Part shown: positions 46,301-55,926 of the stretch, piece by piece
How the letters are laid out: each line of letters starts with the position of its first letter
Position numbering within the stretch: the stretch's first letter is position 1
NCBI GenBank assembly: GCA_916613615.1
Contig: OU744734.1
Location: 33,178,301 to 33,242,300, forward strand
Length of the DNA: 64,000 bases
Origin: Steromphala cineraria
Lineage: Eukaryota; Mollusca; Gastropoda; Trochida; Trochidae
Direction of reading: 5' to 3'
Program-made: the position numbers and the translations under genes
Notes under the pieces: model-generated
What the model saw: only the letters and a program-made list of their open reading frames with translations
The model's database searches: none
Told to the model about the DNA's origin: nothing

Positions 46301-46440
46301 TACCAATAAAAATCATCTTTGGTTTTAAGGGTAAAAATAATAACCCACTAAATACCATTTGTTTACTTGTGAAACAAAAAATCTATAGTATGAGTAGAAA
46401 AGGTTACAAACCCATTTTTGGATACATCCAAAAGGAATGA
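43397..46440 (+). pseudogene. L1/Tx1-like LINE ORF2 remnant
   Basis: In order: the endonuclease tail, a coiled-coil-like linker (43660-43840, KKKKRNKKESD...), the EQGEKPSKYFLHLETRN motif, and RT blocks SPGPDGFTTEF, FVPGRYIGE, LLIDFEKAFDSVDR, GCRQGDPVSPYIF and the catalytic FADD (about 44865). Next come the thumb region LLGIKF and the C-terminal CSLCKQMPESIIHLLCDC zinc knuckle near 46173-46230. Lesions include an in-frame TAA at 44017-44019, a TAG at 45289-45291, a G23 run at 45701-45723 with a frame break nearby, and a TAA plus frameshift at about 46140. Confidence 0.88.
45701..45723 (+). repeat. Run of 23 G inside the LINE ORF2
   Basis: Uninterrupted G23. A run this long in a coding remnant is most likely a slippage product after the copy died, or partly an assembly artefact. 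Confidence 0.9.
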
Positions 46441-46627
46441 TATAAACATTATTTGGCATGTAAATATTTTGCATTACAAATAACAACCAGCCCAAATTCT
46501 TTTCATTCTGGTCCTCTTTTCACACTTTATTTGCTGAAATGGAGGTAGATCTAAGTTAAGAAATATAAATAACCTTGCATTTGTTTATCTGTATTTTAGA
46601 CATGATGTGATATTAACAATCAATTAT

Positions 46628-47486
46628 CTGTATCTTTATGGAAATAAGAACTCTGTATCATTATGAATATGTACATGTAAACATCATATGGGATCTCTAT
46701 TGAAATATGAAGTCTGTATCATTATGAATATGTACATGTAAACATCATATGTGGTCGTTATTGAAGTATGAACTCTGTATCATTATGAATATGTACATGT
46801 AAACATCATATGGGATCTCTATGGAAATATGAAGTCTGTATCATAATGAATATGTACATGTAAACATCATATGTGGTCGTTATTGAAGTATGAACTCTGT
46901 ATCATAATGAATATGTACATGTAAACATCATATGGGATCTCTATTGAAGTATGAACTCTGTATCATTATGAATATGTACATGTAAACATCATATGGGATC
47001 TCTATTGAAATATGAAGTCTGTATCATTATGAATATGTACATGTAAACATCATATGTGGTCGTTATTGAAGTATGAACTCTGTATCATTATGAATATGTA
47101 CATGTAAACATCATATGGGATCTCTATTGAAGTATGAACTCTGTATCATTATGAATATGTACATGTAAACATCATATGGGATCTCTATTGAAATATGAAG
47201 TCTGTATCATTATGAATATGTACATGTAAACATCATATGTGGTCGTTATTGAAGTATGAACTCTGTATCATTATGAATATGTACATGTAAACATCATATG
47301 GGATCTCTATTGAAATATGAAGTCTGTATCATTATGAATATGTACATGTAAACATCATATGGGATCTCTATTGAAGTATGAACTCTGTATCATTATGAAT
47401 ATGTACATGTAAACATCATATGGGATCTCTATTGAAATATGAAGTCTGTATCATTATGAATATGTACATGTAAACATCATATGGGA
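46628..47486. repeat. 61-bp satellite, about 14 units, in the LINE 3' region
   Basis: Constant block tgaatatgtacatgtaaaca with a period of exactly 61 bp. Variants alternate: A (gggatctctattgaaatatg), B (tggtcgttattgaagtatg) and C (an A start with a B end). Their order is A-B-A-B-C-A-B-C-A-B-A-C-A, which implies duplication of multi-unit blocks. Confidence 0.92.
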
Positions 47487-47521
47487 AATAAAAATATAAA
47501 AAAGAAAAAAAGAAAAAAAAA

Positions 47522-47966
47522 GAAATAAAGTTGAAATAACAAGTTATGAAGTTGAAATAACAAGTAATAAAGTTGAAATGACAACTTTTAAAGTTGAAAT
47601 CACAAGAAATAAAGTTGAAATAACAAGAAATAAAGTTGAAATAACAAGTAATAAAGTTGAAATAACAACTTTTAAAGTTGTTATTTCAACTTTTACATTT
47701 TTACTTGTAATTTCAACTTTAAAAGTTGTTAATTCACCTTTCAAAGTGGTTATTTCAACTTTATAACTTGTTATTACAACTTTAAAAAGTTGTAATTTCA
47801 ACTTGATTTCTTGTTATTTCAACTTTATAACTTGTTATTTCAACTTTATAACTTGTTATTTCAACTTAAAGAAGTTGTTATTTCAACTTTATTTCTTGTT
47901 ATTTCAACTTTAAAAGTTGTTATTTCAACTTTAAAAGTTGTTAATTCACCTTTAAAATCGGTTATT
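47522..47966. repeat. Inner tandem block with inversion centre (right)
   Basis: 47522-47676 carries GTTGAAATAACAAG-type units in left-arm orientation. Around 47676 (aacttttaaagttgtt) the orientation flips, and units then read GTTATTTCAAC to 47966. The true symmetry axis of the foldback therefore lies here, to the right of the LINE. Confidence 0.85.
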
Positions 47967-49812
47967 TCAACGATTTGAATTTTCAACAAAAAGATTTGAA
48001 TTTTCAAGATATTTTCTTGAATTTTCAAGATAATGTCTTGAATTTTCAACAAAATTTCTTGTATTTTCAACAAAAAGATTTGAATTTTCAACAAAAAGAT
48101 TTGAATTTTCAACAAAAAGATTTGAATTTTCAAGATATTTTCTTGAATTTTCAAGATATTTTCTTGAATTTTCAAGATATTTTCTTGAATTTTCAAGATA
48201 TTTTCTTGAATTTTCAAGATATTTTCTTGAATTTTCAACAAAATTTCTTGAATTTTCAACAAAATTTCTTGAATTTTCAACAAAAAGATTTGAATTTTCA
48301 ACAAAAAGATTTGAATTTTCAACAAAAAGATTTGAATTTTCAAGATATTTTCGTGAATATTCAAGATATTTTCTTGAATTTTCAACAAAAAGATTTGAAT
48401 TTTCAACAAAAAGATTTGAATTTTCAACAAAAAGATTTGAATTTTCAAGATATTTTCGTGAATATTCAAGATATTTTCTTGATTTTTCAACAAAAACATT
48501 TGAATTTTCAACAAAATTTCTTGAATTTTCAACAACAAGATTTGAATTTTCAAGAAATTTCTTGAATTTTCAACAAAATTTCTTGAATTTTCAACAAAAT
48601 TTCTTGAATTTTCAAGAAAATTTCTTGAATTTTCAACAAAATTTCTTGAATTTTCAACAAAAAGATTTGAATTTTCAACAAAAAGAACAAAAAGATTTGA
48701 ATTTTCAACAAAATTTCTTGAATTTTCAACAAAAAGATTTGAATTTTCAACAAAATTTCTTGAATTTTCAACAAAAAGATTTGAATTTTCAACAAAAAGA
48801 TTTGAATTTTCAAGAAAATTTCTTGAATTTTCAACAAAACGATTTGAATTTTCAACAAAATTTCTTGAATTTTCAACAAAAAGATTTGAATTTTCAACAA
48901 AAAGATTTGAATTTTCAACAAAATTTCTTGAATTTTCAACAAAACGATTTGAATTTTCAACAAAATTTCTTGAATTTTCAACAAAAAGATTTGAATTTTC
49001 AACAAAAAGATTTGAATTTTCAACAAAAAGATTTGAATTTTCAAGATAATGTCTTGAATTTTCAACAAAATTTCTTGAATTTTCAACAAAATTTCTTGAA
49101 TTTTCAACAAAATTTCTTGAATTTTCAACTAAATTTCTTGAATTTTCAACAAAAAGATTTGAATTTTCAAGATATTTTCGTGAATATTCAAGATATTTTC
49201 TTGAATTTTCAACAAAAAGATTTGAATTTTCAACAAAAAGATTTGAATTTTCAACAAAAAGATTTGAATTTTCAAGATATTTTCGTGAATATTCAAGATA
49301 TTTTCTTGATTTTTCAACAAAAAGATTTGAATTTTCAACAAAATTTCTTGAATTTTCAACAAAAAGATTTGAATTTTCAAGAAATTTCTTGAATTTTCAA
49401 CAAAATTTCTTGAATTTTCAACAAAAAGATTTGAATTTTCAAGAAAAAGAACAAAAAGATTTGAATTTTCAACAAAATTTCTTGAATTTTCAACAAAAAG
49501 ATTTGAATTTTCAACAAAATTTCTTGAATTTTCAACAAAAAGATTTGAATTTTCAACAAAAAGATTTGAATTTTCAACAAAATTTCTTGAATTTTCAACA
49601 AAAAGATTTGAATTTTCAACAAAAAGATTTGAATTTTCAACAAAAAGATTTGAATTTTCAAGATAATGTCTTGAATTTTCAACAAAAAGATTTGAATTTT
49701 CAACAAAATTTCTTGAATTTTCAACAAAATTTCTTGAATTTTCAACTAAATTTCTTGAATTTTCAACTAAATTTCTTGAATTTTCAACAAAAAGATTTGA
49801 ATTTTCAAGTTA
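47967..49812 (-). repeat. Right arm: about 88 tandem 21-bp units, inverted relative to the left arm
   Basis: Units read TTGAATTTTCAA plus CAAAAAGAT, CAAAATTTC, GATAATGTC or GATATTTTC. The GATATTTTC type, including the form with GTGAATATTCAA, occurs only in this arm. A junction tttcaagaaatttcttg recurs at about 48550 and 49377 (827 bp apart), marking a large internal duplication. Confidence 0.93.
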
Positions 49813-49847
49813 ATAAAAAAATTTGCGTGGCCCTAAAAGGCTTCCGT
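49800..49847 (-). repeat. Right terminal inverted repeat of the foldback element
   Basis: Ends GGCCCTAAAAGGCTTCCGT, mirror of the left terminus, and is followed after one base by GGTTTGT. Confidence 0.88.
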
Positions 49848-50262
49848 AGGTTTGTGAGATATCATGATAACAATATTTTAGGTACAGGTCAAAGTCCTTT
49901 CGTGACCTTGAAAATAAGGTCAAGGTCACCAAACCAACTGGTGTCTGCGTATACACCCAATTAGACTGATACCAAGTTTGAAGACTCTAGGTTGAAAGGG
50001 TTTATCAAATGTCACGCCAACAATATTTTACGAACAGGTCAAAGTCCTGATCTGACCTTGATGATAAGTTCAAGGTCACCAAAACCAACTGGTGTCTGCG
50101 TATCAACCAAATTAAACTGATTCCAAGTTTGAGGACTCTAGGTCGAAGGGTTTGTTATATATCGCCCTAACAAGAAGCGGGCTGTACGGGCGAACGGGCA
50201 AACAGGCGGACGGACAAAGCTGAATACTATGTCCCCCGCTGGGTGCTTCGACAAATATAGGA
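49848..50262 (+). repeat. Right part of the 150-bp tandem repeat and CCGCTGGG-type terminus
   Basis: Units with caaggtcacc start at 49921 and 50071, with a period of 150 bp. The element ends near 50170-50262 with gcgggctgtacggg, GGACGGACAAAGCTG and ctatgtcccccgctggg, a terminus like those of the other CCGTCC-type repeats in the window. Confidence 0.75.
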
Positions 50263-50376
50263 CAAATAAATAACAAATATGGCATTCAACCAAAACCTTC
50301 AAAGTGGATCGTAAGAAAACTCCTCGACAAAAGAAAGTTAGCACGTTTGAACTAAAATCATGTGTAGACTTATATA

Positions 50377-50697
50377 TGTGGAGCACGGTGGTGAAGTGGT
50401 TAGCGTGCTGGCCTGTCACCCCGAAGGCCCGGGTTCGAATCCCGGTGGAGACACCACAAATTTGTAACCTGGGCTTAACACTGTGTAGTGTCCTTGGGCA
50501 AGGCACTTCATCCACATTGCACTCAGTTCACCCAGCTGTATAAATGGGTACCTGAAAGTACGGACCTATTTGGTTGACTCGAAAGTACAATTCATTCAGG
50601 GTAATAATATACATTGCACCGCCATGTGTATCGCCGTTGAGCAGTCCTGGACTGGATACTAGGGGTTAAAATTAGCATTATTATTATTATTATTATA
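50377..50697 (+). mobile_element. tRNA-derived SINE
   Basis: The head resembles a tRNA with an A-box-like tggtgaagtggttagcg and the B-box GGTTCGAATCC (about 50432). A conserved central domain (ccttgggcaaggcacttc, cccagctgtataaatggg) of the kind shared by broadly distributed SINE superfamilies follows. It ends in an ATT-repeat tail at about 50677-50693. Superfamily naming needs comparison; the tRNA-derived SINE identity is clear. Confidence 0.85.
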
Positions 50698-51383
50698 TCC
50701 ACTTGGATTTGACAAGATGAGATAAGATTTCAGTGAAGTAAGTCTAATTCTGTAGGTGCGTATTGTGTTATGTACGTACGTACAGGGAGATCAGGGTTAT
50801 TCGATTCCTCAATGGTCCTACATTAACCATATATATTAGATATACAGCGATTGTAGAGGCCATATGCCTTGTCACTGATTGAAGATCACCAAGTCTATCA
50901 AAAAAACATCATTCAGTCAAACCTGATTCTCCAGTTTTTCAACAAGCTACGATTAAGGTTAAACCGGAATATTGAAAGAGCATAAAGTGACGTCACACAA
51001 TACTTTTAATTTTTACTCATGCAATCTTTTTATGTGCTTACACTCGTCTAGACCATATCAAGGTTTGATGTAATGTTTTGTTTCCAATATCCATGGTTTA
51101 AGACTGAAAATTATTTCAAATGAGAGTCTGTAATGTTTGTTTTTTATTTCTTCTCACTTGAAACGATTGGAGTGCAATGTCAAATATCATTTCCCGTTGT
51201 TCAATGTTTTTGTTGATATATTTTTTTTTTTTCTTTTTTTTTTTTTTGAATCTTTCTATTTATTTAAAAAAAAATATTTTTTAATCTTTTTGTTGATATT
51301 CATCACTGACTATTTCAACCTTCTAATACTTTTCGTTATTTAATTCATTTCAATTGAGTGATTTCTTTCTTTTGCCGATGAAT
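50698..51383. other. No gene seen; the place where gene B's last lectin exon would be expected
   Basis: In gene A the final exon lies 274 bp beyond exon 4. Here homology to that intron fades at about 51390. The rest is unrelated AT-rich DNA with a T-rich tract at 51218-51285. No segment resembles FWAPGEPSS, CGDM or ICEKP in any frame. Confidence 0.6.
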
Positions 51384-54300
51384 TTATTTACGTGCATAAA
51401 TGTCCCCGAATTCTTTCTTGAAGGCTTTGGGTGCGACTATGCAAGAATATTGAAACCTACCATCTATTACTTGCAGAGCGGAGCTGACTGCCACAAACTG
51501 TTCTATTGTCTTCAACTGTACCAGCCGTCCCCCTTTAGCTTCTTTCTCACACATCATCTGTGATAGGTAATGAGCATGTTTTTTGTTGCTGATAATCTTA
51601 TAACACAATCCTGCTTCAATAGTAAATCCATCCTTGCAGTCTGGTGGATATTCTGCAAAGATATTCGGTACATAAAGGACTATTTGTGTCGACTGTGAAG
51701 ACCACAATAATAACTTGTGCAATAGTCTTTGAGCTCGGCTCGACTACCAATCGTCAACAAAGGGAAATCTGACTGGATCCCAAGGGTCGTCTAAACTTAT
51801 TGAAGATGGACATATACTTTTATATATGATATGCAAATAATCTGTCTTTTTATAGTTATGTTCTGTAACGTCTTCGATTAATATGGAGAGTTGGGAAGGT
51901 ACGTCTTGATCCATTCGAAACTTTGTACTAGGGAACAACATATTTTATTAATCGAAATGTCGCTACATGGTTAATGTTGATGTAAGAACCAAATTGATAA
52001 ATACTTTTAACTCCACACTTCAGTATATTTCAGGCGTTATTAGCTCGTACTTTAGAAAATTCATCTGCATGGTTGATAGAAAAGGAAAATTAAGAATTAA
52101 AAAAAGGCTATTTGAAATGAAAAATTAATACAAAGGATAAAGTACTCAGCATCCACATAATTTTTTATTTCAAATAATATAAGTTTGATTTGAACGTCCT
52201 CTCTCCTCTTCATCTGCTCATGGGAGTCGATGACATTCTGACACTGTTAAAACTTGAACATTACAGATTAATATCAAATAGGATTGTCGTGTTACAATAA
52301 AGTGACCTTGCCCGTTCCCCCTCAGGGGGAGATAAGCATATTTATTACCTACGAGGGCTGTCATATCGAGGTTCATATTTTTCATATGATGTCGAAGGGC
52401 AAAATATCACTTTTTGACTGTGACGTCACGTTATAAACAATACTTTGACGTCATGGTTCGCTTATGACGTAACAATCTATAAGGGCCGGCAGCGGCTAGT
52501 ACACCTATGCTGAGACATAGGTTTTGAGTATTTATTAAATTTTGGGACTACGGTAATAAACAGAATGTTTACGACACTCTTGCCTTAATATTAGTATATC
52601 CCTCGCTCTCGCTCGGGAAATACTAATATTTAGCCCTTCGTGTCGCAAATATAGTACGTCATGGACACTCATATAATATCCTCTATAAGTTATGATATCT
52701 GACCAATGTCTAATATACATGTACCTGTTGTTGATGCGCTATCTTCGGTTGTTGAAGCTTCAGTAACTGTAGCTGTGGTTGTTGTGGTTGTTGTTGTGGT
52801 TGTGGTGGTGGTTGTGGCTGTTGTGGTGGTTGTGGGGGCTGTTGTTGTAGTGGATGTAGTGACGGTTGTTGTTTTTTTAGGCTGATTTTCTGTTGAATTA
52901 TATCATTAAGTGGTCACAGTGTCTATGAACGTAACAGTCATAATAACATTTATCAAGTAAAATGTAAAACACTCACCAACAGTGTTTGAATTCAAGTTGT
53001 TTAGAGATGACCCATTCAGTCCTTGTAAAGTAGACTTCCGGTTTTCAGCAGAACTAAATTGTGATGGTATTTTACTTTGGAATAACGACTGAAGACCCGA
53101 CTGTAGGTGGGTCCCGATTCCAGAAATATCAGATTTAGAAAGAAATTGGAGTGGTTTAGAATTAGAATGTAGGGTGTCTGGCTCTGAAGAACTTGGTGCG
53201 ACCATGTAGGCTGGTGATTTAGAATTGAGGGTGTCGTGATAAGAAGAACCCGATGACACAATAAATCCTTGATGTTTGGAATTTAGGTTGATAGTGTCTG
53301 GGTTCGCAAAACCAGATGCGACCATGAATCCTTTGGGTTTAGAATAAGAATTGAGGGTGTCTGGGTTAGAGGAACCAGATGCGACCATGAATCCTTGGAG
53401 TTTAGAATTAGAATTGAGGGTGTCTTGGTTAGAGGAACCAGATGCGACCATGAATCCTTGGGGTTTAGAATCAGAATTGAGGGTGTCTTGGTTAGAGGAA
53501 CCAGATGCGACCATGAATCCTTGGGGTTTAGAATCAGAATTGAGGGTGTCTTGGTTAGAGGAACCAGATGCGACCATGAATTCTTGGGGTTTAGAATCAG
53601 AATTGAGGGTGTCTTGGTTAGAGGAACCAGATGCGACCATGAATCCTTGGGGTTTAGAATTAGAATTGAGGGTGTCTAGATTAGAGGATCCAGATGCGAC
53701 CATGAATCCTTGGGGTTTAGAATTAGAATTGAGAGTGTCTAGGTTAGAGGATCCAGATGCGACCATGAATCCTGAAGATTGTGGCATGATGATGTCTGCA
53801 GATTGAAAGCTTGTTGAGTGTTTCCTTGGCGGTGGTGAGGCTTTGGTGGCACCTGGAGAGATGAGAAAGGTGATTGGGATTCTAGTGCAACTATACTTCA
53901 ACGAAAATCGCAAGGGTTGATTTTACATTAAATCAACGATATTTAAATATACTTTGTCAGTGAATTTTCGCATCTTTCGCATCAAACTTTCATTACATGA
54001 GGGAAAAGCATGAATAGAATTGAATAGTAATCGAAAATATGGGATATCATCTCCTGATATCTTTGTGGGGTTATCAAAATTATTATGTGTATGAGAAAAA
54101 AGCACCTTTAGGTTTGTAAATTATATCTTCCTGGGATCACTAACTTCAAATTAGGTAAAATATTTAGTTAAATTTAGGGCGGGATTACTCCAGTCAAAAT
54201 TAAATGAAGGGCGATGGTGTTAAACTGTTAGAAATTTAAGAAGATGAAAACAATGACGTCATTAATCTGAGAGGTATGAATTCATAGACAAAATAAAAAA

Positions 54301-54482
54301 AGCAGACTTAGAATAGAACATTATGTAAGTAACACAGTCAGTTTATTGTTTGCGAGTTCCTATAATTCGGTAGGATTACCTGACACGCCAGCAGAGCCCG
54401 GAATACTGGATGGTTTGTAAGATACGAATCCTTGGCATGACATCAACAACTGCAAGGCAGTCAAGATGAAGAATATCCCCAT
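51384..54482 (-). CDS. Gene B: paralogue of gene A, lacking the last lectin exon (partial)
   Basis: Exons 54380-54482, 52977-53852, 52725-52889 and 51461-51652 have the same phases as gene A, and exons 1 and 4 have the same lengths (103 and 192 bp). Exon 1 gives the signal peptide (MGIFFILTALQLLMSCQG). Exon 2 is twice as long because the 21-residue repeat occurs ten times. Exon 3 is almost pure Thr with some Ala/Pro. Exon 4 gives AEYPPDCKDGF...LCYKI, MCEKEAKGGR. No fifth exon is visible, so the domain would lack the CGD, GSC and YIC part. Reading through the donor adds 25 residues to a stop at 51384. It is either a pseudogene or a truncated secreted protein; the open frame over four exons and the conserved promoter argue for recent function. 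Confidence 0.78.
52568..52649. repeat. Hairpin in intron 3 upstream part of gene B region
   Basis: Arms 52568-52602 and 52615-52649 pair with few mismatches (taatattagtat core), with the loop tcgctctcgctc. It lies in the DNA following exon 3's splice acceptor in genomic order, that is, within the intron between exons 3 and 4. Similar in design to 14051-14190. Confidence 0.75.
53148..53771 (-). repeat. 63-bp coding minisatellite, ten units (gene B exon 2)
   Basis: The consensus unit is GFMVASGSSNxDTLNSxSKPQ. Units 1-6 are almost identical; the last three are diverged and one is two codons shorter. All keep the frame. The antisense ORFs seen here are a consequence of the repeat. Confidence 0.92.
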
Positions 54483-54525
54483 GGTATTCAGTCTATCAGT
54501 CTTTTACACTAAGACGAATCTTGTG

Positions 54526-54537
54526 TATTTAAATATA
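54526..54537 (-). promoter_or_regulatory. TATA-like box of gene B
   Basis: TATATTTAAATA on the minus strand, 44 bp upstream of the ATG, within a block conserved with gene A (GATGAATCCATTTTC, GTCTTAGTGTAAAA). Confidence 0.6.
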
Positions 54538-54589
54538 ACGAAGTGGATGAATCCATTTTCAAAATAAGGGGTGACGAAAATGCAACCTT

Positions 54590-55325
54590 GCTTTTTTATT
54601 TTTGCTCGGAGGAGTGGTTGAATTATTTCCCTTGTATATCCCTTACAACTTATGACTATTATTTTGATCAACACGAGCAAGTGAACTGTAAAAAATTCTT
54701 TGTCACGAAACGACATCAGTAAAACTGTTTGTTGTTTAAGAACACACATTTTTAGTAAATTATAGAAATATAATTTTCACTGAGCACGCATATTGTCATG
54801 AAAAATTCTCCTTTCAAATCTTAGTTGACAAAGGTTCGCTCTGTCCTTCATGTTTTGCTAGAATACCTGAATATGTACTTAACAGGAAAACTATCAAACT
54901 GCGTTATGACTATGAAATTTTCCGATAACATGAATGAAAAAATGTTAATCTCGAAACAAATTGTAGACGAGATGGTATTGCACGAGTATTGCAGAATAAA
55001 TTATTCATTAAAGTCATGGATATTATTTTTTTAAACACGGTGAATTCAATCTTCACTTTAATCAACGAACACCCTAGTTTCTTTCCTTTGTATCCCAATT
55101 GTAAAAACAACCACAATATTGTCTTCATCATTATTCATGACCTCACATTTAGAAAGTCCATCGAAAAAGTAGGTTATACTTTTTCTAGGAATATATATGT
55201 GTGTATAGTCAGTGATTTGTCGTTATGATGAACTTGCAAACAAAAAGTGAATTCTTATGCATTTATTAGATATACAAACAGTAAAACCAAATTTTACATC
55301 CTCTGACTGTTCAAACTAGCCAACA
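54590..55325. other. Upstream region duplicated with gene A; no gene seen
   Basis: 54640-54910 aligns with 15093-15298 and then 19231-19310 near gene A, showing that the duplication included upstream DNA. ORFs at 54825-55228 have no motifs. Confidence 0.6.
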
Positions 55326-55926
55326 TAGTCCTGGGGCTGAGGGGGGTCCTGTCTGCAAAATTATTTCCCCGAAGTTTGACTCTTGATTCCTGTAGGACAC
55401 CTTTAGGAGATTGAAAAAAACTTGGGTAGACATTCCAAATGTGGGTCAGAAAGTTGTAATTCAATATGGCGTCCAAGATGGCTGCCGCATCCTTATAAAC
55501 CCTATTACTCAATCTGTATCTGTCTTAGAGTGTTGAATTGTGTGTCTTTACCTAGGGTTTTGGGGTCAAGTAATCCAATTAAATTATTTTCAAGGTACAG
55601 AAAGGAGAAGATAATGGTGAATTCCAAGATGGCTGCCAAAATAGCCACAGAAGCCTTTTGGCCAGTATACCAAGGTTTCTAATTGACCTAGGAGAGTTAA
55701 CTTGGTGTCCTTTCTGGTGTTTTATGGGTCAGGGGTTACGATCGGACCCATCACTTAAAATGACACTCCGCGAGTTAGTGTTCGTGTATGAGAAATTTTC
55801 CTTCGAACATCTAAAATTACCATCATATTTGGAATATCAACCCAAGTTTTTTTCGATCTTCTTAGGAATCAAGAGTCAAACTTTGAGACATATTTTTGTT
55901 CACAGGACCCCTCCGCCCCAGGACTA
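55326..55926. mobile_element. 601-bp transposon with inverted repeats over 100 bp
   Basis: Left and right ends (TAGTCCTGGGGC and GCCCCAGGACTA) open inverted arms of about 110-120 bp. The arms share agtttgactcttgattcct and gaaaaaaacttgggt with moderate divergence. The TA at both ends suggests a TA target site. The centre holds two copies of aagatggctgcc. No coding capacity. Confidence 0.75.

Larger units (their letters stand above)
43397..47521 (+). mobile_element. 5'-truncated L1/Tx1-like LINE in the foldback centre
   Basis: Starts inside the endonuclease C-terminus (SDHSIVAITI), continues through RT and the C-terminal domain to 46440, then a short UTR, a 61-bp satellite (46628-47486) and an A-rich tail (47487-47521). 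On both sides lie GTTGAAATAACAAG-type units, so it landed in the inner repeat block. Target-duplication length cannot be measured because the target is itself repetitive. It belongs to the same group as the LINE at 15300-19230. Confidence 0.82.
41898..49847. mobile_element. Giant 7.95-kb foldback element with an L1/Tx1 LINE in its centre
   Basis: Terminal inverted repeats of at least 45 bp (41898 onward and 49847 backward, both ACGGAAGCCTT.TAGGGCCACG in reading direction) lead into arms of 21-bp tandem units in opposite orientation. The order of the first variant units is mirrored in both arms. Direct repeats GGTTTG(T) flank it (41891-41897, 49849-49855). Removing the element restores a 150-bp unit collinear with its neighbour at about 49990-50140. 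Inside are the left arm (41937-43396), a 5'-truncated LINE (43397-47521) and the right arm (47522-49812). No transposase is seen, so it would be non-autonomous. The 6-7-bp duplication and tandem-repeat arms recall foldback/Galileo-type DNA transposons; the superfamily is inference. Confidence 0.85.

Noticed and set aside
41937..49812. CRISPR-like array
   Set aside because: Units are contiguous 21-bp tandem repeats without unique spacers, and the context is eukaryotic.
47861..49964. Similar repeat ORFs of up to 276 codons in the right arm
   Set aside because: Same cause as in the left arm; the frames are mirror images of those ORFs.
50383..50460. Possible functional tRNA gene
   Set aside because: It has A- and B-box-like sequences, but the body is followed directly by a SINE domain and an ATT tail, so it is the tRNA-derived head of a SINE.
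53351..53806. Plus-strand ORF of 151 codons with a repeated EEPDATMNP motif
   Set aside because: It is the antisense of the 63-bp coding minisatellite in gene B exon 2, whose sense frame is supported by splice sites and the paralogue.
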